Of a stretch of DNA of 64,000 nt, positions 1 through 9,556 are shown piece after piece. Each line of letters begins with the position of its first letter. Within the stretch, counting starts at the first letter, position 1. The notes under the pieces were generated by a model that was given only the letters and a program-made list of their open reading frames with translations, was not told the origin of the DNA and made no database searches. Made by a program: the position numbers and the translations under genes. This DNA is from Tateyamaria omphalii (lineage in GTDB: Bacteria > Pseudomonadota > Alphaproteobacteria > Rhodobacterales > Rhodobacteraceae): the NCBI RefSeq assembly GCF_019802125.1, contig NZ_JAHVHT010000002.1, forward strand, positions 558,001-622,000, read 5' to 3'.

Positions 1-2401
1 CCGGTTCAAGCGCAGGAATGTCGAGCGGAGCCGCAAGATCCCGCAGCTTGCGCCCGTTTGGAGTCGCAGCACCAAAGCCCGCGATGTCCCCGTCGCGCGT
101 GTCGAACAGGATCAGCCCGCCGGAACGCAGGTAGTCGTTCAACTTGGCATAGGCTTCCTGGCTCGGGCGCGGCTGATCGGGCGTGACGGGCCAGTAGAGA
201 ATGGGGAAGAACGCCAGCTCGTCCATCTCGAGGTCCACCGCAAAAGGCGGCGCCGGTTCGACCGAGGTGCGGAAGAACAGCGTATCGGACAGGCCGCGGA
301 GGCCTGCCTCTGCCACCTCGTCCACCTCGCTGTTGCCGGTGAGGACATGGGCCAGAACAACTTCTGCTGCTGCGGCGATTTCATCCGTCGGTTCGTCTTG
401 GGCGTGCGCATCGGGCGCGGTGAAACCGGTCAGGGCGATGGCCGCGATCAGCGCGCCAGCGGTCGCGCGCACGCGGCCCGTCAGCCGCCCGGACAAGGCG
501 AGCGATGCCAGCACGTCAGCCAGAAGCAAACCGATGGCCGCTGCCAGCAGCAGCCCACCGAGCGGCCGCTCCGGGGCCGCGACAAGGCCAGAGACCGGCA
601 CGTCAGTGGGCCATGTCGCAGGCTCCAGCGTGGCGTCTGCCGTCAGCACGTTGCGTGCCAGTGCGCGGTCGCCTGAGACGTAGACGCCGGGCAACAGTCC
701 GGGACCCGTCGGTTCGCTCACCAGTGCGGGACCCGGCACGCCCGGCATCGCGCCCGCGTCGCGCAAGGCTCCAAATCCGTCCATCACAACCTCCGGCGTC
801 CAGATCGTGCCTTCAAGGTCCCCCGCCTCGGGCGAGGAGCTTGTGGCCGACACCGCCAACCGTTCCAACATTTCCACAAAGAGCCCTGACAGGGGTAACG
901 AGGACCATTCGGCGTTGGCGGTCACATGGAACAGCACAATCTGTCCCTGGCCTTCGCGTTTGCGGGTCACAAGCGGCGTGCCGTCGCTCAGTTCCGCAAT
1001 GACACGTTCGGCGAGCGTGGGATCAGGCTGCGCCATCACTTGCGCCGTGATGGCAACGTCCTCGGGCACGGCCAATCCAAAGAAGGGCGAGTTTTCACGG
1101 AAAGGCGCCAGTGTCTTGGGCGACCCCCAGCTCATGGCACCACCGACACTTCGCCCGCCCGCGCGCAGGCGCACAGGCATCAGCGGATCCTCGTCCCCGC
1201 GGCTGATGTCGCTCGCCGCGACACGAGGTCCGGCAAAGCGCAAGAGCAACCCGCCTTGATCCACCCAATCCAGAATGGCCTCGGTTTCGCCCTCTGACAG
1301 CGTGGCCACGTCGGCCAATGCAATAACATCGGGGTTTGCGGGCAGCACATCGGTGAGTGATCCGCGCAGCAGGTCGGCGTTGGGCGCAAGCGCACGCTCG
1401 AGGTAGTGCAGCGGCGACAGAAGCTCCAACCCCTCGCGTCCCTCACGGCCCGCGATCAATGCAATCTCACGACGCCGCAGGCTGTCATCGACCAGTGTGA
1501 CGGCACCGGCAGAGCGCGCGTTGGCGACCTCAAACCGGGTCACGCGGGCGCGCAGTTCGGCGGGGAGGGAGAGCGAGGTGGTCGCGGTGGCGGCACCCAT
1601 GTCAAATACCGCGTTGGCACTGGCGAGGATCGTCGCGTTCCCCGCGGGGTCACGACCCTGCGCAAGGATGCTCACACCGCGCTCTGGCCCTGCATCCGAG
1701 CGAATGGCGGTCACCTCGACCACGCCGTCGACGTAAGCGGCAGGTGTCAAAGCGATGATCTCCGTTGCGCTTTGGACCACGCGGACAGGACCACGTGACT
1801 GGAAAGCGGCCAGCAGGTCGGCGCGGGCCGGATAGTCGAGCGCATCGCTGTACCAGACGGTTTCAAACCCGCCGTCCGGCAGGACATTTGCAATCGCGTC
1901 CGCGTCCGAGGGCTGCCACGGCGACGGTGCAAGACCGGGCAACGTGGTTGCAACGGCATTGGCGGCCCGGAATGCAGGCTGTTGTGGATCGCCAAGGTCC
2001 AGCAACGCCACCTGACGGCCTGCGGCTCCGGCGCGGCGCAACTCGCTGTCCACAGCCTCGGTCAGCCGTGCCCAACGGGCCGCACCGGCCCATGACCCAT
2101 CGACAGCGATCAGCAGCGGGCCATCACCCGCGGTGCCATCGTCTTCGGGGTTCAGCACAGGACCAGCCAGGCCGATGATCATCGCGGCCACGGCGAGCAT
2201 CCGGATCAGGAGCAGCCACCAAGGCGTGCGGTCCGATACGCTTTCGTCATCCTGCAATCCTAAAAGCAGGGCCACACCGGGAAAGCGCTGGCGGATGGGT
2301 GCGGGGGGAATGGCGCGCAGGATCAGCCACAGGATCGGCAACGCCACCAGCGCAATAAGGAGCCAAGGGGCAGCAAAGCCGATGGGGCCCAGCACCATCA
2401 T
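1..2401 (-). CDS. BatA-domain / DUF4159 membrane protein (C-terminus cut by window edge)
   Basis: I translated this frame by hand on the minus strand. It stays open for about 800 codons and leaves the window at position 1, so the C-terminus is missing. The N-terminus (MMVLGPIGFAAPWLL...) has two hydrophobic segments in the first ~80 residues, typical of the BatA/aerotolerance N-terminal domain. A von Willebrand-like or glutamine-amidotransferase-like middle follows, then another hydrophobic helix. The visible end (LAFFPILYWPV..., RPSQEAYAKLNDYLRSGG, LILFDTRDGD) is characteristic of DUF4159. The start ATG overlaps the stop of the DUF58 gene (ATGA), so it is translationally coupled as the third gene of moxR-DUF58-DUF4159. 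By family knowledge it is an inner-membrane protein of unknown biochemical role, possibly in a MoxR-chaperoned envelope complex. Family assignment is fairly sure, function is not. Confidence 0.85.
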   Translation of the reverse strand, partial: MMVLGPIGFAAPWLLIALVALPILWLILRAIPPAPIRQRFPGVALLLGLQDDESVSDRTPWWLLLIRMLAVAAMIIGLAGPVLNPEDDGTAGDGPLLIAVDGSWAGAARWARLTEAVDSELRRAGAAGRQVALLDLGDPQQPAFRAANAVATTLPGLAPSPWQPSDADAIANVLPDGGFETVWYSDALDYPARADLLAAFQSRGPVRVVQSATEIIALTPAAYVDGVVEVTAIRSDAGPERGVSILAQGRDPAGNATILASANAVFDMGAATATTSLSLPAELRARVTRFEVANARSAGAVTLVDDSLRRREIALIAGREGREGLELLSPLHYLERALAPNADLLRGSLTDVLPANPDVIALADVATLSEGETEAILDWVDQGGLLLRFAGPRVAASDISRGDEDPLMPVRLRAGGRSVGGAMSWGSPKTLAPFRENSPFFGLAVPEDVAITAQVMAQPDPTLAERVIAELSDGTPLVTRKREGQGQIVLFHVTANAEWSSLPLSGLFVEMLERLAVSATSSSPEAGDLEGTIWTPEVVMDGFGALRDAGAMPGVPGPALVSEPTGPGLLPGVYVSGDRALARNVLTADATLEPATWPTDVPVSGLVAAPERPLGGLLLAAAIGLLLADVLASLALSGRLTGRVRATAGALIAAIALTGFTAPDAHAQDEPTDEIAAAAEVVLAHVLTGNSEVDEVAEAGLRGLSDTLFFRTSVEPAPPFAVDLEMDELAFFPILYWPVTPDQPRPSQEAYAKLNDYLRSGGLILFDTRDGDIAGFGAATPNGRKLRDLAAPLDIPALEP

Positions 2402-3279
2402 GTCCGCGCCCGCCCGCCATCCAGCGCCCGCCACAGCCACAAAAGACCGGATTGTGCGGTGTGATCAGTGTGATGGAGCCCGTATTGCCAGCCTGCGACG
2501 CTGCACAGGTGCTGCAGCTCGGCCTTGCGCTCGGCCAGTCGCGCCAGATAGCGATCCTTGAGGTCTGAGGCCTTGAGCGTCTCGTGCTCCAGCGTGCCAC
2601 CCACGCTTTCAAAGATCGTGCGGCCGCGGAAGGGAAAAGCCTCTTCCGCCGGGTCGAGGACATGCAGCAGCACGCCGCGCACGCCACGGTCGGCGGCCTT
2701 GGTCAGTGCGGTTTTCACATCGTCGATATTGCCCATGAAATCCGAGATAAACACGGCGCGTGCATGGGGGATCATCGCGCGGTGTTCGGGTGGCTCGTAA
2801 TCGGCCTCTGCATCCTCAGTAAACATCTCGGCCAGTCGCAGGATCTGGGCGTTGCCCCGGCGTGGTGGCAGGCGGGTGCCGGTCAACCCAACGCGCTCGC
2901 CCCCCCGGATCAGCAGGATGGCACAGGCAAGTCCCAGCACCCGGGCGCGTTCGGCTTTCGAGGGCAGCTCGTCGTTGGAGGCAAAGCGCATCGCCGCCCC
3001 CTGATCGACCCAGAGCATGACAGACTGCGCAATCTGCCATTCGCGTTCGCGCACGAATTGCACGTCACCCATGGCGCTGCGCCGGTGGTCGATCATGCGG
3101 CGGCTGTCGCCGATCTGGGCAGGGCGATATTGCCAGAAATCATCGCCCATCCCCGCGCGCCGCCGCCCATGCTCGCCCAGCAGGACGGCACCCGCCAACT
3201 GCTCTGCCCGCGCCAGAAGGGCGGGGAGGCGAGCGGCCTGGGTTTCGGCCTTTTCGCGCAGGGCGAGGGGGGTGATCAC
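2398..3279 (-). CDS. DUF58 domain-containing protein
   Basis: A 293-residue protein with the DUF58 signature in its first third (DDFWQYRPAQIGDSRRMIDHRRSA, about residues 46-69), where a short run of basic and aromatic residues precedes a vWA-like fold. The start is GTG and overlaps the stop of the upstream MoxR ATPase gene as GTGA; its own stop overlaps the next start as ATGA. Such coupling argues for stoichiometric synthesis of all three products. DUF58 proteins commonly sit next to MoxR AAA ATPases, which are thought to act as chaperones for vWA/DUF58 partners. There is no signal peptide or clear membrane helix. The exact substrate is unknown. Confidence 0.88.
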   Translation of the reverse strand: MITPLALREKAETQAARLPALLARAEQLAGAVLLGEHGRRRAGMGDDFWQYRPAQIGDSRRMIDHRRSAMGDVQFVREREWQIAQSVMLWVDQGAAMRFASNDELPSKAERARVLGLACAILLIRGGERVGLTGTRLPPRRGNAQILRLAEMFTEDAEADYEPPEHRAMIPHARAVFISDFMGNIDDVKTALTKAADRGVRGVLLHVLDPAEEAFPFRGRTIFESVGGTLEHETLKASDLKDRYLARLAERKAELQHLCSVAGWQYGLHHTDHTAQSGLLWLWRALDGGRART

Positions 3280-4283
3280 GCGGCGGCGTCCTTGCGGCTA
3301 AGCCCGGCGGCTGTTTCTTCGATCAGGTCGGACAGGCTGTCCCCGCGGGCACGGGCGGCAAAATTGAGCGCCATACGGTGGATCAGAACAGGGCGCGCCA
3401 TGTCGATCACGTCCTCTGCCGACGGGGCGAGACGACCCTGCAAAAGCGCACGGGCGCGCACGGCCAGCATCAAGGCCTGGGCAGCACGTGGGCCCGGCCC
3501 CCACGCAACCGTTTCCTTCACCTGGTCGGAAGCGTCAGCCTCTCCCGGACGGAAGGCGCGCACCAGATCGAGGATCATCTCGACCACGCTGTCGCCCACC
3601 GGCATGCGGCGGAGCAGCGTTTGGGCGGCCAGCAACTCTTCGCCAGTGAAGACGGCGGTGGATTGCGCATCCTCGGTCCCCGTGGTGGCCAGCAGGATGT
3701 CCCGCTCGGTTCCACGGTCGGGGTAGAGCACGTCGATTTGGACAAGGAATCGGTCAAGTTGCGCTTCGGGCAGGGGGTAGGTGCCCTCCTGTTCGATGGG
3801 GTTTTGCGTCGCGAGCACATGGAACGGTGTTCCCAAGGAGCGGTCCTGGCCCGCAACAGTGACCGTCTTTTCCTGCATCGCCTGCAGCAACGCGGACTGT
3901 GTCCGTGGGGACGCGCGGTTGATCTCGTCTGCCATGAGAAGCTGGCAAAAGATCGGGCCGGGGACGAAACGGAACTCGCGGTGCCCATCCTCGGCAGTGT
4001 CCAGCACTTCGGAGCCCAGAATGTCGGCAGGCATGAGGTCTGGCGTGAACTGGATGCGGTTGCCATCAAGGCCCATGACCGTGCTGAGGGTCTCGACCAA
4101 CCGAGTTTTACCAAGGCCGGGCAGACCGATCAGCAGGCCGTGCCCGCCGCACAGCAGGGCGGTCAGGGTCAGATCGACGACCCGCTCCTGTCCGATGAAC
4201 CGCTTGGTGATCGAGGCCTTGGCCTCGGCCAGCTTGCTACCCAGCGTCTCGATTTCGGCAACAAGGTCCTCTGCGTCGGTCAT
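3276..4283 (-). CDS. MoxR-family AAA+ ATPase
   Basis: The 335-residue protein has Walker A (IGLPGLGKTRLVE), Walker B (LLMADEINRASPRTQSALLQ) and a sensor-type segment (VLATQNPIEQEGTYPLPEAQLDRF), all diagnostic of MoxR/RavA-type AAA+ ATPases. I place the start at ATG 4283 (MTDAEDLVAEIETLGS) because an AAGAGAAG Shine-Dalgarno-like stretch lies just upstream; a longer frame begins at 4379 but the extra residues look unconserved. It is the first gene of a coupled operon with a DUF58 protein and a DUF4159 protein. By family knowledge it hydrolyses ATP to fold or activate vWA/DUF58 partners. The opposite strand carries a divergent DUF1285 gene, so 4284-4354 should hold promoters for both. Confidence 0.92.
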   Translation of the reverse strand: MTDAEDLVAEIETLGSKLAEAKASITKRFIGQERVVDLTLTALLCGGHGLLIGLPGLGKTRLVETLSTVMGLDGNRIQFTPDLMPADILGSEVLDTAEDGHREFRFVPGPIFCQLLMADEINRASPRTQSALLQAMQEKTVTVAGQDRSLGTPFHVLATQNPIEQEGTYPLPEAQLDRFLVQIDVLYPDRGTERDILLATTGTEDAQSTAVFTGEELLAAQTLLRRMPVGDSVVEMILDLVRAFRPGEADASDQVKETVAWGPGPRAAQALMLAVRARALLQGRLAPSAEDVIDMARPVLIHRMALNFAARARGDSLSDLIEETAAGLSRKDAAA

Positions 4284-4354
4284 GACATCTCTTCTCTTCA
4301 GAATATATGATCGTTGATACCAACCTATTGCCTCAACGGAGAATGGCAAAAGAT

Positions 4355-4930
4355 ATGAGCGGACAAAAAACCGTGACACCCGACGCAGACAGCCTTGTTG
4401 CGTCGATCACTGCTGCAAAAACACGCGGTTTGCCGCCGGTGCATTTGTGGAACCCGCCGTTTTGCGGTGATCTGGACATGCGGATCGCGCGGGACGGGAC
4501 GTGGTTCTATCAGGGCACACCCATCGGGCGCCCCGGATTGGTCAAGCTGTTTTCCTCAATCCTCAAGCGCGAAGAGGGCAAGTATTTCCTTGTCACCCCG
4601 GTGGAAAAGGTCGGCATCACCGTGGACGACGCCCCCTTTGTCGCCATTGATTTCGAAGCGTCTGGCGCGGGGCAGGATCAGGTGCTGAGTTTTGTCACGC
4701 ATGTGGACGATGTGGCGGTCGCAGGGCCGGAGCATCCTATCCGGGTCGAGCGGGATGCGGAGACGGGCGAGCCGTCGCCTTACATCCTGATCCGGGCGGA
4801 TCTGGAGGCGCTGATTGACCGCAAAAGCTTCTACCGATTGGTCGATCTGGGTACGCATCATGACGGCTGGTTCGGCGTTTGGTCGTCGGGCCAGTTCTTT
4901 GGCATCATTCCGTCCGAAGAGCTTCCCTAA
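4355..4930 (+). CDS. DUF1285 domain-containing protein
   Basis: About 191 residues. Characteristic DUF1285 segments are LPPVHLWNPPFCGDLDMRIARDG near the N-terminus, FFxG-like WFYQGTPIGRPGLVKLFSSIL, YFLVTPVEKVGI and SFYRLVDLG near the C-terminus. The first possible in-frame start is 4307, but ATG 4355 (MSGQKTVTPDADSL) fits the family length; a GGAGA at 4338-4342 is placed 12 nt upstream, and ATG 4343 is an alternative. The gene is divergent from moxR, an arrangement often conserved in alphaproteobacteria, which suggests a link with the MoxR system. No catalytic role is known. Confidence 0.85.
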   Translation: MSGQKTVTPDADSLVASITAAKTRGLPPVHLWNPPFCGDLDMRIARDGTWFYQGTPIGRPGLVKLFSSILKREEGKYFLVTPVEKVGITVDDAPFVAIDFEASGAGQDQVLSFVTHVDDVAVAGPEHPIRVERDAETGEPSPYILIRADLEALIDRKSFYRLVDLGTHHDGWFGVWSSGQFFGIIPSEELP

Positions 4931-4999
4931 GCGAGCCGTTTTTCTGTGGATGTTTGATCCTGCTGGCATCGGCGGGTTGGTCGGGCTAGCGTCCGGTCA

Positions 5000-5752
5000 A
5001 TGCCACGTTTTGCTGCCAATCTGACCTATCTCTGGGCCGAATTGCCCTATCTTGACCGGTTCGATGCGGCGGCAGAGGCGGGGTTCCTCGCGGTTGAGGT
5101 ACAGCAGCCCTACGATGTGCCGGTGCCGGAAACGCAGGCTGCCCTGCATCGCAACGGGTTGCAGTTCATTTTGCTGAATGCACCGGGACCGAATTACACC
5201 GGTGCTGCACGGGGTTTTGCCGCGGTGCCGGGGCTTGAGGCGCGGTTTGACTACGATATGCGCCGCGCGGTGCGCTATGCTCAAGCGTTGGGCGCGTCCT
5301 GTATCCATATCATGAGCGGTGAGGCGAAGGGCCCGGAGGCACGGGATACACTTTTCGGCAACCTCAAACGCGCGGCGGAGACCTTGCCCCAAGGGCTGAC
5401 GTTGACGATTGAGCCGCTGTGTCCGGAAAGCCAGCCTGACTATTTCCTGAACAGCTTTGATCTGGCCGCCGGCGTGATCGAAGCCGTCGGGGCGCCCAAT
5501 GTCGGGTTGCAATTCGACAGCTATCACGCTCAGGAGATCACTGGCGATGCCTTGGGCACGTTTCAGTCGATGCTGCCATTAATCCGTCACATCCAGATCG
5601 GTGACGCCCCGGGGCGCACGCAGCCGGGCAGCGGAAAGATCGACTTTGCCGCGCTGTTCAAAGCGATTGACGCCAGCGGTTACGACGGTTGGGTGAGTGC
5701 CGAGTATCGGACAGAGGGGCGCACCGACAAGGTTCTGGACTGGATGCGCTGA
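5000..5752 (+). CDS. hyi: hydroxypyruvate isomerase family TIM-barrel protein
   Basis: A 250-residue xylose-isomerase-like TIM barrel. It starts MPRFAANLTYLWAELPYLDRF as hydroxypyruvate isomerases do, and carries the metal-binding glutamates in LTIEPLCPE and SAEYRTEG plus the LQFDSYH and HIQIGD segments. The length is normal for Hyi (about 258). Known members interconvert hydroxypyruvate and tartronate semialdehyde, or act on related 3-carbon and 4-carbon sugars such as 2-oxo-tetronate. A tartronate semialdehyde reductase relative lies far away at 25348 and could use its product, but no operon links them. The family is sure; the exact substrate is an inference. Confidence 0.82.
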   Translation: MPRFAANLTYLWAELPYLDRFDAAAEAGFLAVEVQQPYDVPVPETQAALHRNGLQFILLNAPGPNYTGAARGFAAVPGLEARFDYDMRRAVRYAQALGASCIHIMSGEAKGPEARDTLFGNLKRAAETLPQGLTLTIEPLCPESQPDYFLNSFDLAAGVIEAVGAPNVGLQFDSYHAQEITGDALGTFQSMLPLIRHIQIGDAPGRTQPGSGKIDFAALFKAIDASGYDGWVSAEYRTEGRTDKVLDWMR

Positions 5753-5825
5753 GCCTTTGCGGCGGCGCAGATTGCGCGGCATAGCCGATCGAGTATGTCT
5801 GGGGCGCACAGATTAGGAGCCCGCC

Positions 5826-6053
5826 ATGATCCCTGCCCGCTATGCTCATATCGCGTTCGGTTTCGTCCTGAGCGGGATGATGTCATTCCTGGTGTCCGGC
5901 ATTTCGACCTATCTTGCCGTTGGAATGGTGACAGGATTTCTGGGCCAGTGGATTGGGGCGTGGTTGCCCAGTTGGGCGGTCGCGTTTCCGATTGTTCTGG
6001 TCGTTGCCCCGATCGCGCGGCGGCTGGTTGGGGCCATTACGCGGCCGGATTGA
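5826..6053 (+). CDS. DUF2798 small membrane protein
   Basis: A 75-residue protein with two predicted membrane helices (about residues 7-25 and 30-62) that ends in a basic tail (RRLVGAITRPD). The pattern, with FGFVLSGMMSFLVSG followed by a second helix ending PIARRLV, is that of DUF2798 proteins. An AGGAG at 5815-5819 is spaced correctly before the ATG. A rho-independent terminator follows directly at 6057-6081, so the gene is probably a monocistronic unit. Function unknown. Confidence 0.75.
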   Translation: MIPARYAHIAFGFVLSGMMSFLVSGISTYLAVGMVTGFLGQWIGAWLPSWAVAFPIVLVVAPIARRLVGAITRPD

Positions 6054-6056
6054 GGA

Positions 6057-6081
6057 TTTGTCCCCGCAGGGACAAGTTTTT
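6057..6081 (+). terminator. rho-independent terminator after the DUF2798 gene
   Basis: Perfect 7-bp stem TTGTCCC/GGGACAA with a 4-nt CGCA loop, followed by G and a run of five T. It lies 3 bp after the stop codon at 6053. Confidence 0.85.
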
Positions 6082-6230
6082 CGGTGGGTTCACTTGATGT
6101 TAGGCAACTTCTGATTTTGCTTGTGTTACAGAGGGACAGCTGAGCGCACGGTCCGGTAGCGCATATTGACCATGCAAAATGCACCATCGTGCCCGACGGG
6201 GCGCGGTTTTTAAATCATGCGCTGACCTGC

Positions 6231-6653
6231 TTAGATGGAGAGCGGAATCGGTTGCAGGTCTGGTGCCACAAAGCTGGCGCGGGCCGCATCGGAAAAGAGT
6301 GTGTCCTTGCGGTAGTGGCTGAGCATGACTTTTGCGTCGAGCAGGCGGTCGTCCTGCGCGATGAAGCTGTCGAAGGACCGAGCCGCCGCGGCCTTATCCA
6401 TGAAATACTGCACTGCCATCAGCCATGCGCGTGTGAGCGTTTCGTGATACTTGTCCGCCGGTACACCGTTGCGTTTCAGAAAGCTGTGCAGGGCGCCACG
6501 GATGCGCGGCATTGCTGTATGCACCGGATCCTCGCATAGATAGACGTAGGCCAGACGCAAATGCGCACGGTGGTTGAAGTCTTCCGGCGCGACCTCGCCC
6601 GCCTCGAACCGGTCGCAGAAGGCGAGATCATCGGGGGCGGGCATCATCTTCAT
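6231..6653 (-). CDS. conserved hypothetical protein encoded after polA
   Basis: 140 residues, starting MKMMPAPDDLAFCDRFEAG. The start at ATG 6653 is preferred because AGGAAA precedes it at a good distance; the longer frame reaching 6704 would run into polA. It begins 13 bp after the polA stop, so it is probably cotranscribed. A striking segment is EDFNHRAHLRLAYVYL (residues ~24-39), a histidine-rich motif that recurs in small uncharacterised bacterial proteins, followed by YHETLTRAW. Conserved His, Asp and Arg could suggest a metal-binding or helical enzyme fold, but I do not recognise a named function. Confidence 0.7.
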   Translation of the reverse strand: MKMMPAPDDLAFCDRFEAGEVAPEDFNHRAHLRLAYVYLCEDPVHTAMPRIRGALHSFLKRNGVPADKYHETLTRAWLMAVQYFMDKAAAARSFDSFIAQDDRLLDAKVMLSHYRKDTLFSDAARASFVAPDLQPIPLSI

Positions 6654-6666
6654 GGCTGCTTTCCTG

Positions 6667-9453
6667 TCAGTGCGCTTCGGCCCAATTCTGCCCTTGGCCC
6701 GCATCCACCGTCAACTTCACGTCCAGATGCACGACCGGATCGTTGGCGCTTTCCATCACATCCTTTGCGACGCCGACCAGGTCATCGACGGCGGCATCGT
6801 CCACTTCGAACAGCAACTCGTCGTGGACTTGCAGCAGCATGGCCGCGGGCAGGTCCTTGATCGCGGCGGGCATGCGGATCATGGCGCGGCGGATGACGTC
6901 TGCGGCTGTGCCTTGGATCGGAGCGTTGATCGCAGCGCGGGCAGCGAAGCCTGCGCGGGGACCTTTGGAGGCGATCTCGGGCGTGTGGATTTTGCGTCCG
7001 AACAGCGTCTGGACATAGCCGTGTTCCTTGGCGAACGCCTTGGTGTTGTCCATGTAGGTGCGGATGCCGGGGAAGCGTTCGAAGTAGCGGTCGATGAAGC
7101 CCTGCGCCTCGCTGCGCGGGATGCGCAGGTTGCGGGCAAGGCCGAAGCCCGAGATGCCGTAAATGACGCCGAAGTTGATCGCCTTGGCCTGGCGGCGAAT
7201 TTCCGGGGTCATTTCATCGAGCGGGACGTCGAACATTTCCGAGGCGGTGAGCGCGTGGATGTCGATGCCGTCCTTGAACGCCTGTTTCAGTTCCGGGATG
7301 TCGGCGATGTGAGCGAGGATGCGCAGTTCGATCTGCGAATAGTCTAGGGCGACGAGGGTCTTGCCCGGCTCGGACACGAAGGCTTCTCGGATGCGGCGAC
7401 CTTCTTCCGTACGGATAGGTATGTTCTGCAGGTTCGGGTCGGTGGAGGCGAGGCGACCGGTGGACGCGCCTGCAATGGAATAGGACGTGTGGACGCGGCC
7501 GGTTTCGGCGTTGATGTGATCCTGAAGCGCGTCTGTGTAGGTCGATTTCAGTTTGCTGATCTGCCGCCAGTCGAGCACGCGGCCCGGCAGTTCATGTTCG
7601 GTTGCGAGGTCTTCGAGCACGTCGGCACCTGTCGCGTAAGCGCCTGTTTTGCCTTTCTTTCCGCCCTCGATCCCCATTTCATCGAAGAGGATTTCGCCGA
7701 GCTGTTTCGGGGAGCCGACGTTGAACTTGCGGCCTGCGAGTTCGTAGATTTCATCCTCAAGCCCCGCCATCTTCTGGGCGAAGGCGTTGGACATCCGGGA
7801 CAGTGTATCGCGATCGACCTTGATGCCCGAACGCTCCATGGACGCTAGCGTATGGACCATGGGCCGTTCGAGTGTTTCGTAGACCTTGGTGACCTGTACG
7901 CGGTGCAGTTGAGGTTTGAACAGTTGCCAGAGGCGGAGCGTGATATCGGCATCCTCTGCGGCATACTTCACGGCGTCTTCAAGCGGCACCTGATCGAAGG
8001 TCTTGGCTGACTTGCCGGACCCGAGCAGTGGTTTGATCGGGATCGGCGTATGGCCGAGATAGCGTTCAGACAGCGTATCCATGCCGTGATTGTGCAGCCC
8101 GCCGTGCATGGCGTAGGACATCAGCATCGTGTCGTCGATGGGCGCCACGTGGATGTTCAGACGCGCAAAAATCTTGGCGTCGTACTTCATGTTCTGGCCG
8201 ATTTTGACGATACTGTCGTCTTCGAGCATCGGCTTGAGCATCTCAAGCGCCTGTTCCAGCGGCATCTGCCCTTCGGCCAGATCGTCGGAGCCAAAGAGGT
8301 CATCTCCGCCTTGCTTGTGCGTGAGCGGGATATAACAGGCGTGGCCTGCGTTCACGGCCAGCGAGATGCCCACTAGATCGGCAGTCATTTCGTTTAGGCC
8401 GGTGGTTTCGGTATCAACTGCGACCCAGCCCCGTTCATAGATCAGGTCGATCCAGGTTTGGAGTTGGTCCGCGTTTTGGACATGTTCATAGGTCGCCTCT
8501 TCGAAGCTGGGCGCTTCGGGGGCGTCTTGGGCTGCTGGGGCGGGTTCCTTGATTTCGGGTGCTTCGACGCCAAGCTGGTCGGCGATGCGTTTGGTGAGCG
8601 TGCGGAACTCCATCTCGGCCAGGAAGGGCATGAGTTGGTCGGGTTTGGGGTCCTGCACTTCCAGATCGTCCAGCGTAAAGTCGAGGGGCGTATTTTCGTC
8701 CAATCGAACAAGGTCGCGCGACAGGCGGATCTGGTCGGCGTGGTCGATCAGGGTCTGGCGACGCTTGGGCTGCTTGATCTCTTCGGCGCGTTCCAAGAGC
8801 GCGTCGAGGTCCCCGTATTCGTTGATAAGCAGAGCGGCGGTTTTCACGCCAATGCCAGGTGCGCCGGGCACGTTGTCGACGCTGTCACCGGCCAGCGCCT
8901 GCACGTCGACCACACGGTTGGGGTAGACGCCAAACTTGTCGAACACACCATCGCGGTCGATGCGCGAATTCTTCATGGCGTCCAGCATCTCGACCCCGTC
9001 GCCGACAAGCTGCATCAGATCCTTGTCGGAACTGATGATGGTCACACGGCCACCAGCCTCGCGCGCCTGCACGGACAGGGTGGCGATGATGTCGTCGGCC
9101 TCGTACCCCTCCTTCTCCTTGCAGGCGATGTTGAAGGCTTCGGTGGCTTGGCGGGTCAGCGGGATCTGCGGGCGCAGGTCTTCGGGCATCGCCTCGCGGT
9201 TGGCCTTGTACTGGTCGTACATCTCGTTGCGAAAGGTGTGGCTGCCCTTGTCAAAGATCACTGCCACGTGGGTGGGCGCGTCTGGGCCGTGGTTCCCCTC
9301 GACATATTTGTAAAGCATGTTGCAGAAGCCCGAGACTGCCCCGATGGGCAGGCCGTCGGACTTGCGCGTCAGCGGTGGCAATGCGTGATAGGCGCGGAAG
9401 ATAAAGGCCGAACCGTCGATCAGATGCAGGTGACATCCCTTACCAAAGCTCAT
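6667..9453 (-). CDS. polA: DNA polymerase I
   Basis: 928 residues, the normal PolA length. The N-terminal 5'-3' exonuclease (about residues 1-290) has IDGSAFIFRAYHAL, YEADDIIAT, SSDKDLMQL and GDSVDNVPGAPGIG. The 3'-5' proofreading domain is intact, with VDTETTGLNEM (Exo I), IGQNMKYDAKIF (Exo II) and YAAEDADIT (Exo III). The polymerase domain has motif A DYSQIELRILAHI, motif B RQAKAINFGVIYG and motif C LLQVHDELLFEV. The start ATG 9453 (MSFGKGCHLHLIDGS) is chosen over a longer frame to 9708 because the family begins close to LIDGSAF and AGGGGGCGG precedes it. The protein fills repair gaps and removes Okazaki primers. A small conserved gene follows in the same direction. Confidence 0.97.
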   Translation of the reverse strand: MSFGKGCHLHLIDGSAFIFRAYHALPPLTRKSDGLPIGAVSGFCNMLYKYVEGNHGPDAPTHVAVIFDKGSHTFRNEMYDQYKANREAMPEDLRPQIPLTRQATEAFNIACKEKEGYEADDIIATLSVQAREAGGRVTIISSDKDLMQLVGDGVEMLDAMKNSRIDRDGVFDKFGVYPNRVVDVQALAGDSVDNVPGAPGIGVKTAALLINEYGDLDALLERAEEIKQPKRRQTLIDHADQIRLSRDLVRLDENTPLDFTLDDLEVQDPKPDQLMPFLAEMEFRTLTKRIADQLGVEAPEIKEPAPAAQDAPEAPSFEEATYEHVQNADQLQTWIDLIYERGWVAVDTETTGLNEMTADLVGISLAVNAGHACYIPLTHKQGGDDLFGSDDLAEGQMPLEQALEMLKPMLEDDSIVKIGQNMKYDAKIFARLNIHVAPIDDTMLMSYAMHGGLHNHGMDTLSERYLGHTPIPIKPLLGSGKSAKTFDQVPLEDAVKYAAEDADITLRLWQLFKPQLHRVQVTKVYETLERPMVHTLASMERSGIKVDRDTLSRMSNAFAQKMAGLEDEIYELAGRKFNVGSPKQLGEILFDEMGIEGGKKGKTGAYATGADVLEDLATEHELPGRVLDWRQISKLKSTYTDALQDHINAETGRVHTSYSIAGASTGRLASTDPNLQNIPIRTEEGRRIREAFVSEPGKTLVALDYSQIELRILAHIADIPELKQAFKDGIDIHALTASEMFDVPLDEMTPEIRRQAKAINFGVIYGISGFGLARNLRIPRSEAQGFIDRYFERFPGIRTYMDNTKAFAKEHGYVQTLFGRKIHTPEIASKGPRAGFAARAAINAPIQGTAADVIRRAMIRMPAAIKDLPAAMLLQVHDELLFEVDDAAVDDLVGVAKDVMESANDPVVHLDVKLTVDAGQGQNWAEAH

Positions 9454-9556
9454 GTGAACCGCCCCCTTTTCTGCAAGTGTTCCGGTGATGTGCCACGAAT
9501 CCCGAAAAGGTAAAAGCACAAGCGTTTTGTTAACTTCGTTTTGCCAAGAGGAACGC

